Below, one piece after another: positions 1 to 11,196 of a stretch of 64,000 nt of DNA; position 1 is the stretch's first letter; each line of letters starts with the position of its first letter. Under the pieces are notes generated by a model, which was given only the letters and a program-made list of their open reading frames with translations, was not told the origin of the DNA and ran no database searches. The position numbers were made by a program, and so were the translations under genes. Source of the DNA: Fremontodendron californicum (taxonomy: Eukaryota; Streptophyta; Magnoliopsida; Malvales; Malvaceae); NCBI GenBank assembly GCA_030761205.1, contig JAULJL010000005.1:7341501-7405500 (forward strand). Direction: 5' to 3'.

Positions 1-2
1 CT

Positions 3-2397
3 ATGAAGCACAAAGATGAAGTTGTAGATATCTTCGTAAAATGGAAGAAGATGATCGAAACCCAGAGCGGGAGAAAGCTCAAGAGACTAAGATCTGACAA
101 CGGTGGAGAATACAAATCAGATCCACTGAAGGAAATCTGTCAGAATGATGGGATAATCCGACACTTCACTGTTCCTGGCACTCCCCAGCAGAATGGAGTT
201 GCAGAAAGGATGAACCGAACTTTGGTTGATAAAGTTCGCTGCATGTTATCCCAGTCTGCCTTGAGCAAAGCATTTTGGGCGGAGGCTTTATTGTACGCCT
301 CCCACATTATCAACAGACTACCCTCCACTGCAATTGATGGGAAAACTCCCATAGAGGTGTGGTCCGGACATTCTGCCACTGATTATGATCGGCTTCGTAT
401 TTTCGGATACCCAGCATATTTTCACGTAAGTGAATCAAAACTGGATCCTAGAGCCAAGAAAGCTGTCTTCTTGGGCTTTAGTGAAGGAGTAAAGGCATTC
501 CGACTGTGGAACCCTGAGTCAAAGAAAGTCATCGTAAGCCGAGATGTTACCTTTGACGAATCTGTAATGCTGAAACTGTCAACTCCAGAGAATGAGAACC
601 ATGATTCTCTAAAGCAGGTGGAGTTTGAATCTGACGATACTGGTCAAAATTCCGATGAATCTGAACCAGAATCTGATGACACCTTAACTGAAGTGGAGGA
701 GTCATCACCGGAAATCTTTCAGCAACCTGAATCTATTGCCACCAGCAGACCGAAAAGACATATTCGAAAACCTGCTCGGTACACAGACATGGTGGCATTC
801 GCCCTTCCAGTAATTGATGATGATGTCCCGATCAATTACAAAGAAGCTGTAAACAGCCCAGAGCATGCCCAGTGGAAGGAGGCGATGGATGAAGAGATGA
901 CATCACTTCATCAGAATCAGACTTGGAAGTTGGTTCCACTTCCAACACTCAAAAGAACAATTGGGTGCAAATGGGTCTTTGCCAAAAAGAGGGTGCTACC
1001 GGCAAAGAGAGCATCAGATACAAAGCCAGATTGGTAGCCAAAGGTTACGCTCAAAAGGAAGGAATAGACTACAATGAGGTATTTTCACCTGTTGTTAAGC
1101 ATGCATCTATTCGGATATTATTGGCTTTAGTAGCACAGTATGACCTAGAGTTAGTTCAACTTGATGTAAAAACTGCATTCCTCCATGGTTCCTTAGAGGA
1201 GGAAATTTATATGACTCAACCAGATGGTTTTAGAGTCCCCGGTCGTGAAGATTGGGCATGTAAGTTGAATAGGTCTCTATACGGTCTGAAGCAGTCACCG
1301 CGACAGTGGTACAAGCGGTTTGACACCTTTATGTTGGATCAGAAGTACACACGCAGTCAATTTGATCACTGTGTTTATTTCCGGAAACTCCAAAATGAAT
1401 CATTTATCTACTTGCTTTTATATGTTGATGATATGTTAATCGCATCTATAAGCAAGGTGGAGATCGACAGGCTGAAGGCTCAACTGAGCTCAGAGTTCGA
1501 GATGAAGGATCTTGGAGAAGCTAAGAAAATTCTTGGGATGGAAATCAGCAGAGATAGAAAAAATGGTGTGATCAAATTGACCCAGGCTCAGTATCTGAGC
1601 AAGTACTTTAGAGATTTGGCATTAATGATAAGACCAAATCTGTAAGTACTCCTTTAGCGGCACATTTCAAACTCAGTGCATTGATGTCACCAAGTACAGA
1701 TGGTGAGAAGAGACAGATGGATCATGTTCCATATGCCAATGCAGTAGGTGCCCTAATGTATGCAATGGTGTGTACGAGACCTGATATTTCACATGCTGTC
1801 AGTATGGTAAGCCGGTACATGCATAATCCTGGTAAAGGCCATTGGCAAGCTGTGAAATGGATTCTACGGTACATTCATGGTACTGTGGAAACAGGCTTAA
1901 AATTCGAGAGAAGTAAAACTATTGGCAAGCATCTTGTCGGATATGTGGATTCAGACTATGCTGGAGATCTTGATAAGCGTCGTTCAACTACTGGTTATGT
2001 GTTCACCATAACAGGAGGACCAGTAAGTTGGAGATCAACTTTACAGTCAACGGTAGCTCTGTCTACAACAGAAGCAGAGTACATGGCTGTAACGGAAGCT
2101 TTCAAGGAAGCAATTTGGCTTCAAGGATTGATTGATGATTTCGGGATAGCACAGGAAAAGGTAGATGTTTTCTGCGATAGCCAGAGTGCCATTTGCCTAG
2201 CTAAGAACCAAGTTCATCACAGTCGGACCAAGCATATTGATGTTCGCTACCACTTTATCCGAGAAATAGTAGATGAAGGAAACATTCTACTATAGAAGAT
2301 CGGGACTGCAGATAATCCTGCAGATATGCTAACAAAAATAGTTTCTGGGATCAAGTTTCAACATTGTTTGGACTTGATCAATATCTCTCGAGTTTAA
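3..2397 (+). pseudogene. copia pol remnant: integrase, reverse transcriptase, RNase H
   Basis: Three frames together give a Tnt1-like polyprotein. Positions 3-1037 hold the integrase C-terminal half (motif DNGGEY, then PQQNGVAERMNRT) and the acidic linker before RT. Positions 923-1645 hold RT with the FLHG and YVDDM motifs. Positions 1681-2397 hold the connection and RNase H domains (DSDYAGD, STTEAEYMA, then the H-RTKHIDVRYHF region). The frame shifts once at about 985-990 and again at about 1620-1680. A TAG at 2293-2295 interrupts the final conserved segment that reads on to TADNPADMLTK. The protein would have cut, copied and integrated element DNA. As it stands it is a decayed copy. Confidence 0.93.
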
Positions 2398-2468
2398 AGC
2401 ACCTGAAGGAGGAAGGAGGAAGCTCTGATCAGTGAATTCTCTCTGTGGATTCTCGCCAAGGTGGAGAT

Positions 2469-2926
2469 TGTTGAATATGGCTCAAAGATTAACCAAGGAA
2501 GCTTCCATCAAAGCCACCAACCAAGGTCAATAATGGAGGCTACCACCAACCATAGTTGGTGGATGGTAGACCAAGATAGTTGGTGGATGGTGGCTACTTT
2601 GTTTGCCACTAGCTATGTGTTCACACCATGGATGGTGCCTATAAAAGGCCATGTAGAGTGAGAGAGAAATATGAGTGAGTTAAGAGTTTAAGAGTTGAAG
2701 CAAATACTCTGAGCTTATTAGAGTTTTCTGGTATTGTTGAGTTGTGAGTTCAGTGCTAGCATAGCACCTTGAATTGTGTATATGTTTGTACTCCATCTCC
2801 ATTAATACAAAGCTTCAAGCTCCTCCTCCCATGGATGTAAGCACACTTGCTGAACCACGTAAAATATCGGTGTTTTTCAGTGTGTTTAAATCGGTTTTAG
2901 TAATCTCGATTTAGTTCCGCACAACA
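2469..2926 (+). repeat. 3' LTR of the copia element
   Basis: 458 bp, bounded by TGTTG and CAACA. It directly follows a purine-rich tract (AAGGTGGAGAT). It contains short direct repeats around TAGTTGGTGGATGGT (2553-2592) and a TATA box, TATAAAAG, at 2640-2647, so transcription would start near 2670. The boundary is supported by the resumption of DUF247 coding sequence at the next base. Confidence 0.88.
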
Positions 2927-3864
2927 GCTTTATTGTTCAGCTATTTCTAAATAATTATTCAAGTTCAAGTGAGCGTTTTTTCCAACTGACCAGTATTCTC
3001 CCGAGGATATATTGTGATTTGTTACTACTCGAAAATCAGCTCCCTTTCAATGTGCTTTCGAAGTTGTTTGGCATGATCACTGTTAAAAAGGATGAGTTTG
3101 CTAGCTTGGCTCTTTCTAAACTGTCATGTTTGGTGCCAGGAGGCACAAAAGCAGATACATGTCCTAAAAAGTTTCCCGAGAATATCAAGCATCTATTAGG
3201 CTTAGTACATGATAGTTGGCTTCCTCAAGGACAACATACAGCTACGGGAGACCAAGGCAGCTCATGGAAGTTCATAAGCTGTGCAAGAGAGCTTGAAGAG
3301 GCAGGAATCAATTTTGTAAAGAAAGATAACAATGTTGGGAAAGATCAGAATGGGAAAGACGAGAAAGGGGTAGCGAGCTTGTTCGATATAGACTTTACAG
3401 ATGATGCGAAACTGAAGATTCCAACCTTAAACATTGATGACAATACAGAGCTTATCTTTCGGAACTTGATCGCCTATGAACAATTCATCCCAAGTTCGGA
3501 ACCAACGCGCGTTTGTGATTATGTGGTGTTCATGGATAACCTCATCAACTCAGGGGAGGATGTGCAATTACTCCGTCGCTCTGAAGTTATTGTTAATTGG
3601 TTAGGCGATGATGAAGCAGTTGCCCAAATGTTTAACAAACTTTGTGACTTTACCTACTCGGTCAACCACTCATTCTATTATAAGCAGATGTATGAAAAGG
3701 TGCACAGGCATTGCGGGAAACAACGTAATGTATGGAAGGCAAAATTGAAGAAAGATTATTTCAACACTCCCTGGTCGGTCCTTTCGGTTCTCGCTGCGGT
3801 TGTCTTGCTCCTACTCACCGTGCTACAATCTATAATTTCAGTACTTTCTTATGTTCATCAGTAA
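2927..3864 (+). pseudogene. DUF247 protein gene, 3' part, disrupted by the copia insertion
   Basis: The frame is open from the first base after the LTR. It begins FIVQLFLNN and continues to LLLLENQLPFNVL, a hallmark of plant DUF247 proteins. The C-terminal half follows: the RDLIAYEQ-type block seen here as NLIAYEQF, then VNHSFYYKQMYEKV, and a final hydrophobic segment of about 20 residues ending just before the stop at 3862-3864. DUF247 proteins are plant-specific, usually 400-550 aa, and carry a C-terminal membrane anchor; some members act in grass self-incompatibility, but most are uncharacterised. About 310 C-terminal residues remain. The N-terminal half must lie upstream of the element, outside the window. 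An internal TTG at 3019 is not a credible start. The allele is probably null. Confidence 0.88.
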
Positions 3865-4917
3865 GTGCAATGTTTCTTTTGAATTGTAGATTGGAGGCAG
3901 ACCGGAAAGTGAAGCCAAATCTATCAATTACCATAAACTAAAAGCTCATGTTATATTGAGTTATTACATATAACAAAATAATTACTAGATTGTCCTGTAC
4001 GATATAATTAATGTTTGTAATTAGTGATTTCTTATGGCTAGTGTATATGTACTTCTTAATTTGCTTTATGATCTTGTAAGGTACTGGTTGTTTGTAAGTA
4101 TATTAATAGTATAATCGCTCGATCTAGTAATGTTTATTCTCTGGATTTCCTAGCAATAGAATTTATATTCTTTTCGTAATGAGGGAAACCAAATGAAAAC
4201 AAAATTTGTTTCATTTGCAAATGAATTGTTCTCATATATATTATATATTAAAACTACAAAATATTATTTGAAATCAAGATTGGAACAGTGGATAGTATTT
4301 CAATAGCTGCTTAATAATTTCTGAATTCTGTGGAGTTCACTGACTTCAATTCCTTATTTATGGTATGATTCTCAAACATTAGTTAATTAATGAAATTATT
4401 ATATATGAAACTCTTAAATGTCAATGAAATTTTCATTTACACTAATTTACATACTAATTCTGAATGTATTAATATATAAAATATACCATAAGGAGTACTA
4501 TATGTCATCCTATTAATACTGTTTGTGAAATTTAATAATTCCATTGTCATAAAATGTGATAATTTCTCATAATTAAAAAACTAAATTAAAATATAAGAAT
4601 CTGACCCCACAAAGACAAATTAATACAACAATTTTTTTTGGAGCAAATTAACAACACAAAGGCAATTTAATTTGACCAATTATGGAAAAATTATATATTT
4701 ACATTCACTAATATAAGCTGATCAAATAAATAAGTGTGAGTTATTATGAATTTTAAAAAACTAAATTCTAATTTTCACATGAAGTTTTTGAAGAATTGAG
4801 CCAAACCCATTAGGGATCCAATTCTCATTCTTATGCGCATGTGATAGTTCTTTGAAATTGGTTTACCTATTTCTTGGCAAGCAAGTATCTTTAAATAAGT
4901 AAGGTTTACATAATAAG
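3865..4917. other. AT-rich intergenic spacer
   Basis: No coding region. It probably includes the 3' UTR of the DUF247 gene in its first 200-300 bases and the upstream region of the first micropeptide gene at its right end. Near 4860 a block reading TTGGTTTACCTATTTCTT recurs in front of the third micropeptide gene (about 11148). Confidence 0.5.
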
Positions 4918-4921
4918 CTAC

Positions 4922-4929
4922 TATAAATA
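4922..4929 (+). promoter_or_regulatory. TATA box of micropeptide gene 1
   Basis: TATAAATA in the context ACTATAAATAAAGGGTGGAGG. The same context occurs at 9238 (ACTATAAATAGAGGGTTGG) and at 11806 (ACTATAAATAGAAGGTTGG), in each case several hundred bases upstream of a 40-44 aa ORF. A plausible 5' splice site, AG|GTAATT, follows at 5023. Confidence 0.6.
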
Positions 4930-5253
4930 AAGGGTGGAGGCAAGCAAAGGAGCTATTGCTAGCTGCTTGGTCGACCCTAATAGGAGAAATCTTGAGTTTG
5001 GATTTCGGCTTTCGATTTGTAGGTAATTTTTTTCTAGAGTTAAAATTTCTCTTTTGGCTACAACTTATTTGTATTTGATTATACTATTGCTCTTAAGTTA
5101 CCCTTTTTATAATATATAGTACGATCTTAGCAAAGGAAATAAAAGTTAACAGGGTTGAGAGATGGAGTTCTAAGGTTTAACTAAGTTGTTTGTTATCACT
5201 TCTAAAATTAAAGTTTGAATTTGATGTTAAAAAAGAAAAATAAATCATGATTT

Positions 5254-5384
5254 GAATCAAATGTTTAACCCGGTTGGTTCATGTAGCTATTTTTAAGAGG
5301 TATCGTCTAGCAAGTTTGGAGTTCGAATTCTAATATCTACAATCTCTTCGTCTATCCCAAACTACGACTTTTTGGTATAAAAAA
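5254..5384 (+). mobile_element. tRNA-derived SINE-like insertion
   Basis: Flanked by a perfect 12-bp direct repeat, AAATCATGATTT (5242-5253 and 5385-5396). The 5' part resembles pol III box A around GGTTGGTTCATG, and GGAGTTCGAATTC resembles box B. The 3' end is GGTATA plus an A-run. It lies in the probable 5'-UTR intron of micropeptide gene 1. Related pieces occur near 6326, 12690, 58805 and 62490. Confidence 0.7.
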
Positions 5385-5732
5385 AAATCATGATTTCTTT
5401 ACTACTAATTGAGCAAATTTTTTTCATTAATTATATGGACATGCACATGTGATTATGGCCATGCAATCTCTTTTACACTAAACAACAATTATTCATTAAA
5501 CATGCATAAAATTTGAACAACAAATCTATAAATTACAGCCTAATTAAAAAGGAAATCTTTAATACTTATAAGTAGTAAGAGGCTAGGTTCGATCATTCTA
5601 AGAATCGTAAAGCCTCAGAATTTTTTTTTTGTTTCGTCATCATCTTCTTCTTCTTCTTATATACAAGGAAGCTTTCTTAACTTCTATGTTTTCACAGTGA
5701 ATTGCAGAGAAAGTATCAGATATAGCTAATTA

Positions 5733-5867
5733 ATGGATCAGAAAGTGATATTGGGGCTTGTTTTGGGAGCTATTGTGATCATGCTTTTCATAAGCATCGT
5801 CTGGTCATTGATCCTTGGCCATAAACAGAGAAAACAGCCCTCAGCAGCTCCTTCGTCATCCGCCTAG
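5733..5867 (+). CDS. micropeptide 1, 44-aa single-span membrane peptide
   Basis: An ATG-to-TAG ORF of 44 residues, too short for ordinary ORF cut-offs. It has a short polar start (MDQKV), a strongly hydrophobic span at about residues 6-28 containing VLGAIVIMLFISIVW, a basic patch (HKQRKQ), and a Ser/Ala/Pro-rich tail. Upstream lie a TATA box at 4922 and a probable 5'-UTR intron (donor at 5023, acceptor at about 5696 after a pyrimidine-rich stretch), so the coding sequence would lie in one 3' exon. Its architecture matches the ORFs at 9482 and 12193. I do not recognise a family. It could be a membrane micropeptide or part of a longer noncoding transcript. The shared organisation in three places argues for a real gene. 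Confidence 0.55.
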   Translation: MDQKVILGLVLGAIVIMLFISIVWSLILGHKQRKQPSAAPSSSA

Positions 5868-5959
5868 TAATCCTATATTATTTTTGGCTACCTTTTTCGT
5901 TTATGGAGGAAAAACTTGATTCATTGTTCGTTTAGACAGACATGGTGTTTTGTATTTCT

Positions 5960-6890
5960 TTTTTAGTGTAAATTAGTACCATGAAAAAAAAGAATAAAGT
6001 AATTTAATTTAAGTCGTTCAAAAAAGTTATTAGCATTTGGTTTAATTGATTGGCATTGTATATCTTTTTTTTCTTCCATTCTTCCTCTTATTTTTCCACT
6101 TTATATATCCTTACATGTTACTAAACCATAAAAATTTAAGAAGCATGAAAAAGGAGTGGTTGATTACTCATTAATGGATCAAATTTTTATTCATTTAATT
6201 AATTGATATATATATAGATATAAATGTAATATCTTTCACCTTAAATTAGCTTTTTTTAAAAGGAAACATTAATTAATATACTTTAATTCTTTAATAAACA
6301 TGCATAGAATCTAAATCTGAAATTTAATTCAGTTGATGATTTTCAAAAGATTTTGAGTTTAAAATCCCAGCACTTCTTTTCAAAAAAAAAAAATCTCAGC
6401 ACTTGCAATTCTTTTTCCTATCTTGAACTACGACTTCTTTGCATAAAATCTTGATTAATTATCCATAATTTTTACGTGATCAGAAAGAATATTCATAATT
6501 TTTTTTATTCTAATGGCTCACGAAGAAAGTACTATATATTAGTATCCTATAAATTGACTTTCATGGGAAAACAAAAAGCTAATTGGACGAAACACTTTGA
6601 AAGAAGTAAGATTAATGATTTTAAGAATTAAAAAAATATTAAAAAAAGTTCAAACCTTTCTCCAGTTTACCATGAAAATTTTATTCTCAGACAAACCCCA
6701 TCAATTGATTATGCCTATGTCTATATTATATGCTACGTTTTTACATGACAACATCAAAGTATGTACTTAATGGACATATTAATTCGCTATTAATTTTTTA
6801 TTAGAAAAAAATTATGATCAGTTAGTTATCATATAAGTCCAAATTTATAATTTAACTTAAGGTAACATATTAAATTTACCACATTTTTTT
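5960..6890. other. AT-rich spacer with a SINE-like fragment
   Basis: No genes. About 6326-6450 carries a degraded relative of the SINE at 5254, recognised by its TCTTGAACTACGACTTCTTTG tail region, which resembles TCCCAAACTACGACTTTTTGG in the better copy. Confidence 0.4.
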
Positions 6891-6949
6891 TAAGGGAGAA
6901 TAAATTTTATTAAAGGAATATCATCAAAGTGCAATCACGGTAACAAGTT

Positions 6950-7363
6950 TAGTCTATTTAAAGGTGACTAGAAGCACAGCTATAACTAGGCAACTAAATT
7001 ATAGGTTCTGGAGATCCCCGATTTGGCAAGCATATCAGTGAATTAGTTTGCCTCACGGAGACAATGAATGATAAAAACATCTTTTAACCTCAATTTCAGT
7101 CTTTCAGTTTGATTCGAAATGGGTTTCATACGCCAAGGAACAAAGTAATGGTTATTAGCTCAGAGAACTGAGTTCTTAGAATCACTTTCAACTATTATCG
7201 AATGTGCATTAGCCCAAGAAGATGAACAAAAGGAAAGACTCTCCATAATTGCCAGAAATTCAGCAACGTTAGGAGAAATTATTTTATAGACCTTTCTTAT
7301 CACCCCAACAATAGCCCAACCAATTAAATTAATCCATATCAGTTTTTTTTTTTTTTTTTCCAT
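6950..7363 (-). pseudogene. LINE RNase H-like domain remnant
   Basis: On the minus strand an RNase H-like domain of the type found at the end of plant LINE polyproteins can be followed. It runs from GWAIVGVIRK through NVAEFLAIMESL to IIVESDSKNSVL, then after a TGA at 7160-7162 to a tail with the REAN and MLAKSGI motifs. Two in-frame stops interrupt it, one where tryptophan is expected. It is a dead fragment. A separate LINE fragment of the same domain lies at 15938. Confidence 0.75.
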
Positions 7364-7681
7364 ATCATTTTTTTCTTGTCTAAAAAAAAAAAACTATCGT
7401 TTTCTACAACTTCCTTTTTTTCTCATTCTTTCCTCTCTTGTGGGTTGTGAGTATAACCCTGTTTTCTTTCAAAAGGAAAAAGAAGGGGGTTTTTTTTTTT
7501 TTCAATTCCAAAGAAGAAGATGGACATGAAACCAAAATCAACCTAACTAATCATAACTAATCATACATCCCACTTTCGATTTAATTAAGGTAAACTCTAG
7601 TTAAACTCTTTTTGGCATTTTTTTCTTAATTTTTGATTTTTTTTATCAGTCCCAAAAATTATTAGCGATATAGAACTGCTT

Positions 7682-7921
7682 CTATTTATTTGGGTCTAGG
7701 GTAGAGGGAAGGAAGAGGGAGTGACGGTGGTGGGTGGGGTTGGGGAGGATGTGGGGGTGGGGGTGGGAGTGGGAGTAGGGGAGACTGTGGGGGTCATGGG
7801 ATGGCTGATTTGGTGGCATTTGTGATGGTAACAGTAGAGGTGGTGGTGGTGGAAAAAAGAAAGAGGAGTAAGAAGAATGGTGGGGTGGTGGTTTCATGGT
7901 GAAGAGAGAGGGGTTGAGCAT
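7682..7921 (-). other. G-rich tract; minus-strand Pro/His/Ser-rich ORF of doubtful status
   Basis: The plus strand between about 7725 and 7800 is a run of closely spaced G-tracts (GGGTGGGG, GGGGGTGGGGGTGGGAGTGGG) that fits the G-quadruplex pattern. The minus strand reads as a 79-codon ORF rich in Pro, His and Ser, with no recognisable domain. It could be an exon fragment of a captured gene, but compositional bias is enough to explain it. Poly(A)/poly(T) runs lie on both sides (7340-7500). Confidence 0.3.
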
Positions 7922-9237
7922 TGAATTGGAGTTGACAGTTGAAAGGAAAAATTATTAAATCTGATGTGTAAAAGAATATTTATGTGGTGTAAAATAATTG
8001 GTTGGGCGCATTGTTGAAATGGTAGATAGGGTTTATAAAATAATTTTTTCAAAATTAAAGTACTTTGTACCAATAGGTTTAAAAAAAATTCAACACATGT
8101 AAAATATTTTAACACTTTACTTTTTTATTTTGATTAAAAAATGATTGAAATTCAAAGATAAAAGCATAATTCTGTGAGGAAATAAAATAATATCTACAAA
8201 AATGCCAACTTTTGATAATTTCTTAATCAAATAAAAAATTACAATGGTAAAATTACATTGATTAAAAATATAAATAGCAAAATTGATCTATCACACTAAG
8301 TAGAATAATAAATTTGAATCTTATTATGATAACAGAGCAAATGTTTTATTATTCTTTAATTATTTGATATAAGATTTTTTTTTTATTTTTATGAATCTGA
8401 TATACGAATTATGCATGCCCAAGACACTCTTTAATTTACCTTAAATTATAGCTTTAATTATGCACTAAATGTGCATAATAAATCTAAAGCTTGTAAACAA
8501 TTCACTATACACTTTTCCCCTGAGGAAAAGCAATCTGTGCAAGATTAAGTTTGCTCGTTATTTGTAAAATTTAGAAGTGTTCATGAGATCTAGAAGTGTC
8601 TATGGACTAAGTAAGGTCGGGTTAGACCCGATATTAGATCCTTGTTCAAGGCCCAATTTGACTCTGCTTATCGAGCCCAATAGACTCGATTTGTTTTAAC
8701 AATATATTAAAAGAATTAAACTATTAATATTTTAATATTTTTAATTCTATTTTAAAAAAATTTTAAAAAAAATATTTTCATTTATTAAATAATATCTCGA
8801 ACCAAGCTAAGCTTCAAAACTCTTGTCCAAGATCTTGCCCCATCGATACAGATAAGTAGTTCGGTCCATGGACAAGTTTAATAAAAAATGTTTTGCCATG
8901 AATATTTGTAATTTTAACTACTTCATTCCCCTAATCTCTCTCCCTAGATTTATATTATATTTTATAGAAAGGAAGAACCAAGGAAAAAGAATGGAAGGAC
9001 CAATAGTTAATTATAATTAATTATGTGGAATTTATAATCATTAATTAGAATCATTAAAAGTGAATTACTTTCCTCTAATATGTTTTAAATATCTATAATG
9101 TCTTAAATTAGGAATTAGCCGAATCCATATAATAAATGCCTACTTCTCACGAATAATATATGCCCTAATTTATGATACCCTCTTATTTTGTGTCTTAAAA
9201 ATAACCCTAGCTAGGTTTCATATAGTACGTCTACCAC
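7922..9237. other. AT-rich spacer, with an hAT-MITE-like relic and the upstream region of micropeptide gene 2
   Basis: Positions 8591-8880 look like a degenerate foldback MITE. The left end, TAGAAGTGTCTATGGAC, is roughly inverted at the right end, TCCATGGACAAGTTTA, and the interior has GGTCGGG-type sequence. No target duplication is visible. From about 9115 the sequence (GCCGAATCCATATAATAAATG, ATGCCCTAATTTATGATAC) matches the upstream region of micropeptide gene 3 near 11097, so it is probably promoter. Confidence 0.5.
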
Positions 9238-9245
9238 TATAAATA
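9238..9245 (+). promoter_or_regulatory. TATA box of micropeptide gene 2
   Basis: TATAAATA, followed by AGAGGGTTGGTATGCCAAG, closely matching the sequence after the TATA box at 11806. A probable 5' splice site, AAAG|GTAGGT, is at 9336, and TTACAG at about 9446 is the matching acceptor. Confidence 0.6.
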
Positions 9246-9481
9246 GAGGGTTGGTATGCCAAGAAGGTTAGACGTACGCCCCTTGAAGAATTCTCAAAGT
9301 TTGCAATAGTTTGGCTTTCAAATTCAAGCCTAAAGGTAGGTTTTAAATTTTTTTCTTTTTTTTTGTAGGGTAAAAGAAATCTCCCTTTAGTTCCTACTTC
9401 AATACATTATTTATATATATTTGAACCTTAATTTGTTGTCTTACAGTTTCATATCTTAAATTGTGAACAGACAGAGACATA

Positions 9482-9607
9482 ATGTATTCTTCATACATAA
9501 TCTTTGGAGCTGTCGCCGTGGCAATCTTATGCATTATTGTTTTGTGTGCCTTTTGGAGAGAGAAAGTAGCAAAAGAACAAGAAGCAGCTGAAGCTGCTGA
9601 AACCTAG
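9482..9607 (+). CDS. micropeptide 2, 41-aa single-span membrane peptide
   Basis: An ATG-to-TAG ORF of 41 residues. It has a polar start (MYSSY), a hydrophobic segment at about residues 6-25 with GAVAVAILCIIVLCAFW, then a charged tail (REKVAKEQEAAEAAET). It has the same layout as the peptides at 5733 and 12193. The acceptor region and 5' UTR (TTTCATATCTTAAATTGTGAAC) match those of gene 3 (TTTCATCTTAATTGTGAAC). The 3' UTR also matches gene 3, ending in TTAATAAAAGAGTGATTAA at about 9793. Genes 2 and 3 are therefore segmental duplicates, although the peptides have diverged. No family is recognised; a membrane location is inferred from hydropathy only. Confidence 0.62.
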   Translation: MYSSYIIFGAVAVAILCIIVLCAFWREKVAKEQEAAEAAET

Positions 9608-9829
9608 GATTTGGACGAAAATTGAAACAGAGACCAAAAAGAATGAAGATTCCTCTCCAGGCTCCAGCTCTACTTTAATCAAACTATATATATTATGTTC
9701 TAAATTAAAATTCAAGGGGAAAAAAAAAAAGTTAAAATTTATGCATGAATTCGCTATTTATAGTATCATTTGTTTACGTTTTTATCCTATCTTATTAATA
9801 AAAGAGTGATTAATATCGAAGTTTAGTTT

Positions 9830-11195
9830 CACTTGTTTTATTGGTTTTTGTCCCTTTTATTTTCTCGGACTTTTAATTTGTCTCTCAAACATGCTTGGAT
9901 TGTTGAAGGAATCCATAACTGAAGAAATATCAGCCGTAGCATCTACCTATACCCTCTAAAATTTTGGAGTCTTGAACATTCCTCTTCATTTTAACCCCCC
10001 ATTCTTCAAACTCTAGTTCAAGGATTTTGATCAAGATTTGCTAATGCTATTTGTTCGGTTATTCCATGTCAATTAATTGAGTATACTTTCAAGCAAAATT
10101 TTACTTGATCTTTGTCAAATAAATAACCACTTAGTTTTTAACCTTTTAAGCAAAATTTTCCTTTAGTTTTGTAAGATATATAGCAACACATAATTAAATA
10201 GTTTAAATCTATGGATTTTAATTTAAAAATAAATTTGTACCAATGAGATTTACTAGGAACCAAATTAAGGTTAGGATCAGGGCTTATAAGTATAACAATC
10301 TCATAAATCTCAATGTTAGTCATTCTTCTGATTCTCTTTTCATTTTTCCTATTTCTCATAATAAAACTTGGAGGATTTAAGTAGAAAATCTGAAATATAA
10401 GATAAATTACATGTTTGGTTAATTAATTACTTATTAGAAATTTTTATTTTAGTTACTTAACTAACTTTGAAAAATCACGCTTTGATCACTAATATTAGAA
10501 GTGTTTATGGATCGAGTTGAATTGGACCAGGTTTAATTGATACCTCCATAACCTTGCTAAAGATCTAAACCCCCACGTACATTTATGCCCGATACTATTT
10601 AATATAAAAATATTTTTTAAATATTTTAATATATTTTAAATAATAAAATAAAATTTTGAATCCTGTGCAGATTCAGTTTTAGCTTAAAATTTGATATTTT
10701 ATTCATTTAGTCAAATTTTACAATGCAAAATAGAATGAAAGACAATTATGCAGTATGCACACTAAATAAATCTAGTTAATTATGAAATACTATGAGTAAG
10801 ATTTTATAATTTCCTAACAAAAAAACTAAAAATGTATCATCAAAAAAAAGTATACGAAGCATCGTAAAAATACCATGTCATAAAAATTAAGAGTCAACAT
10901 AAAAGTTTAGGCATCTTGATTTAATTAATCCTTTTGAACTTGATTTAATAATTAATGAGATGATCTGGAATCTTTTTTTTGACCAAAAGAGAAAAGAACG
11001 AGTAATGTAGAACTTAATCATTAATAATAATCATTAAAAGCGAATTTTCTGTGATATATATATATATATATATATATATCTTACTTAAAAAGATTGGCCG
11101 AATCCATATAATAAATATGCCCTAATTTCTGATACTCCTATAATAACGGTTTACCTATTTCTTCCCCATCAAAGTTTTTTTTCTTTCTTTTTTTG
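9830..11195. other. AT-rich spacer with promoter-like block of micropeptide gene 3
   Basis: No coding region. About 10496-10690 begins TAGAAGTGTTTATGGATCG and looks like another degenerate member of the GGTCGGG/TGTTCATGG MITE family. A (TA)n microsatellite is at about 11055-11080. From 11093 the sequence (TTGGCCGAATCCATATAATAAAT) matches the upstream region of micropeptide gene 2. Confidence 0.45.
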
Positions 11196-11196
11196 G

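Larger units (their letters stand above)
1..2926 (+). mobile_element. Ty1/copia retrotransposon (Tnt1/Tork type), 3' portion
   Basis: The 5' part lies outside the window. What remains runs from the integrase core through reverse transcriptase and RNase H to a polypurine tract (about 2459-2468) and a 3' LTR at 2469-2926. The LTR starts TGTTG and ends CAACA, the expected short inverted ends. The coding part is broken by two frameshifts and a stop, so this copy is not autonomous. The right flank begins GCTTT, the likely 5-bp target duplication, but the left copy cannot be seen. The insertion lies inside a DUF247 reading frame that continues at 2927. Confidence 0.93.
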
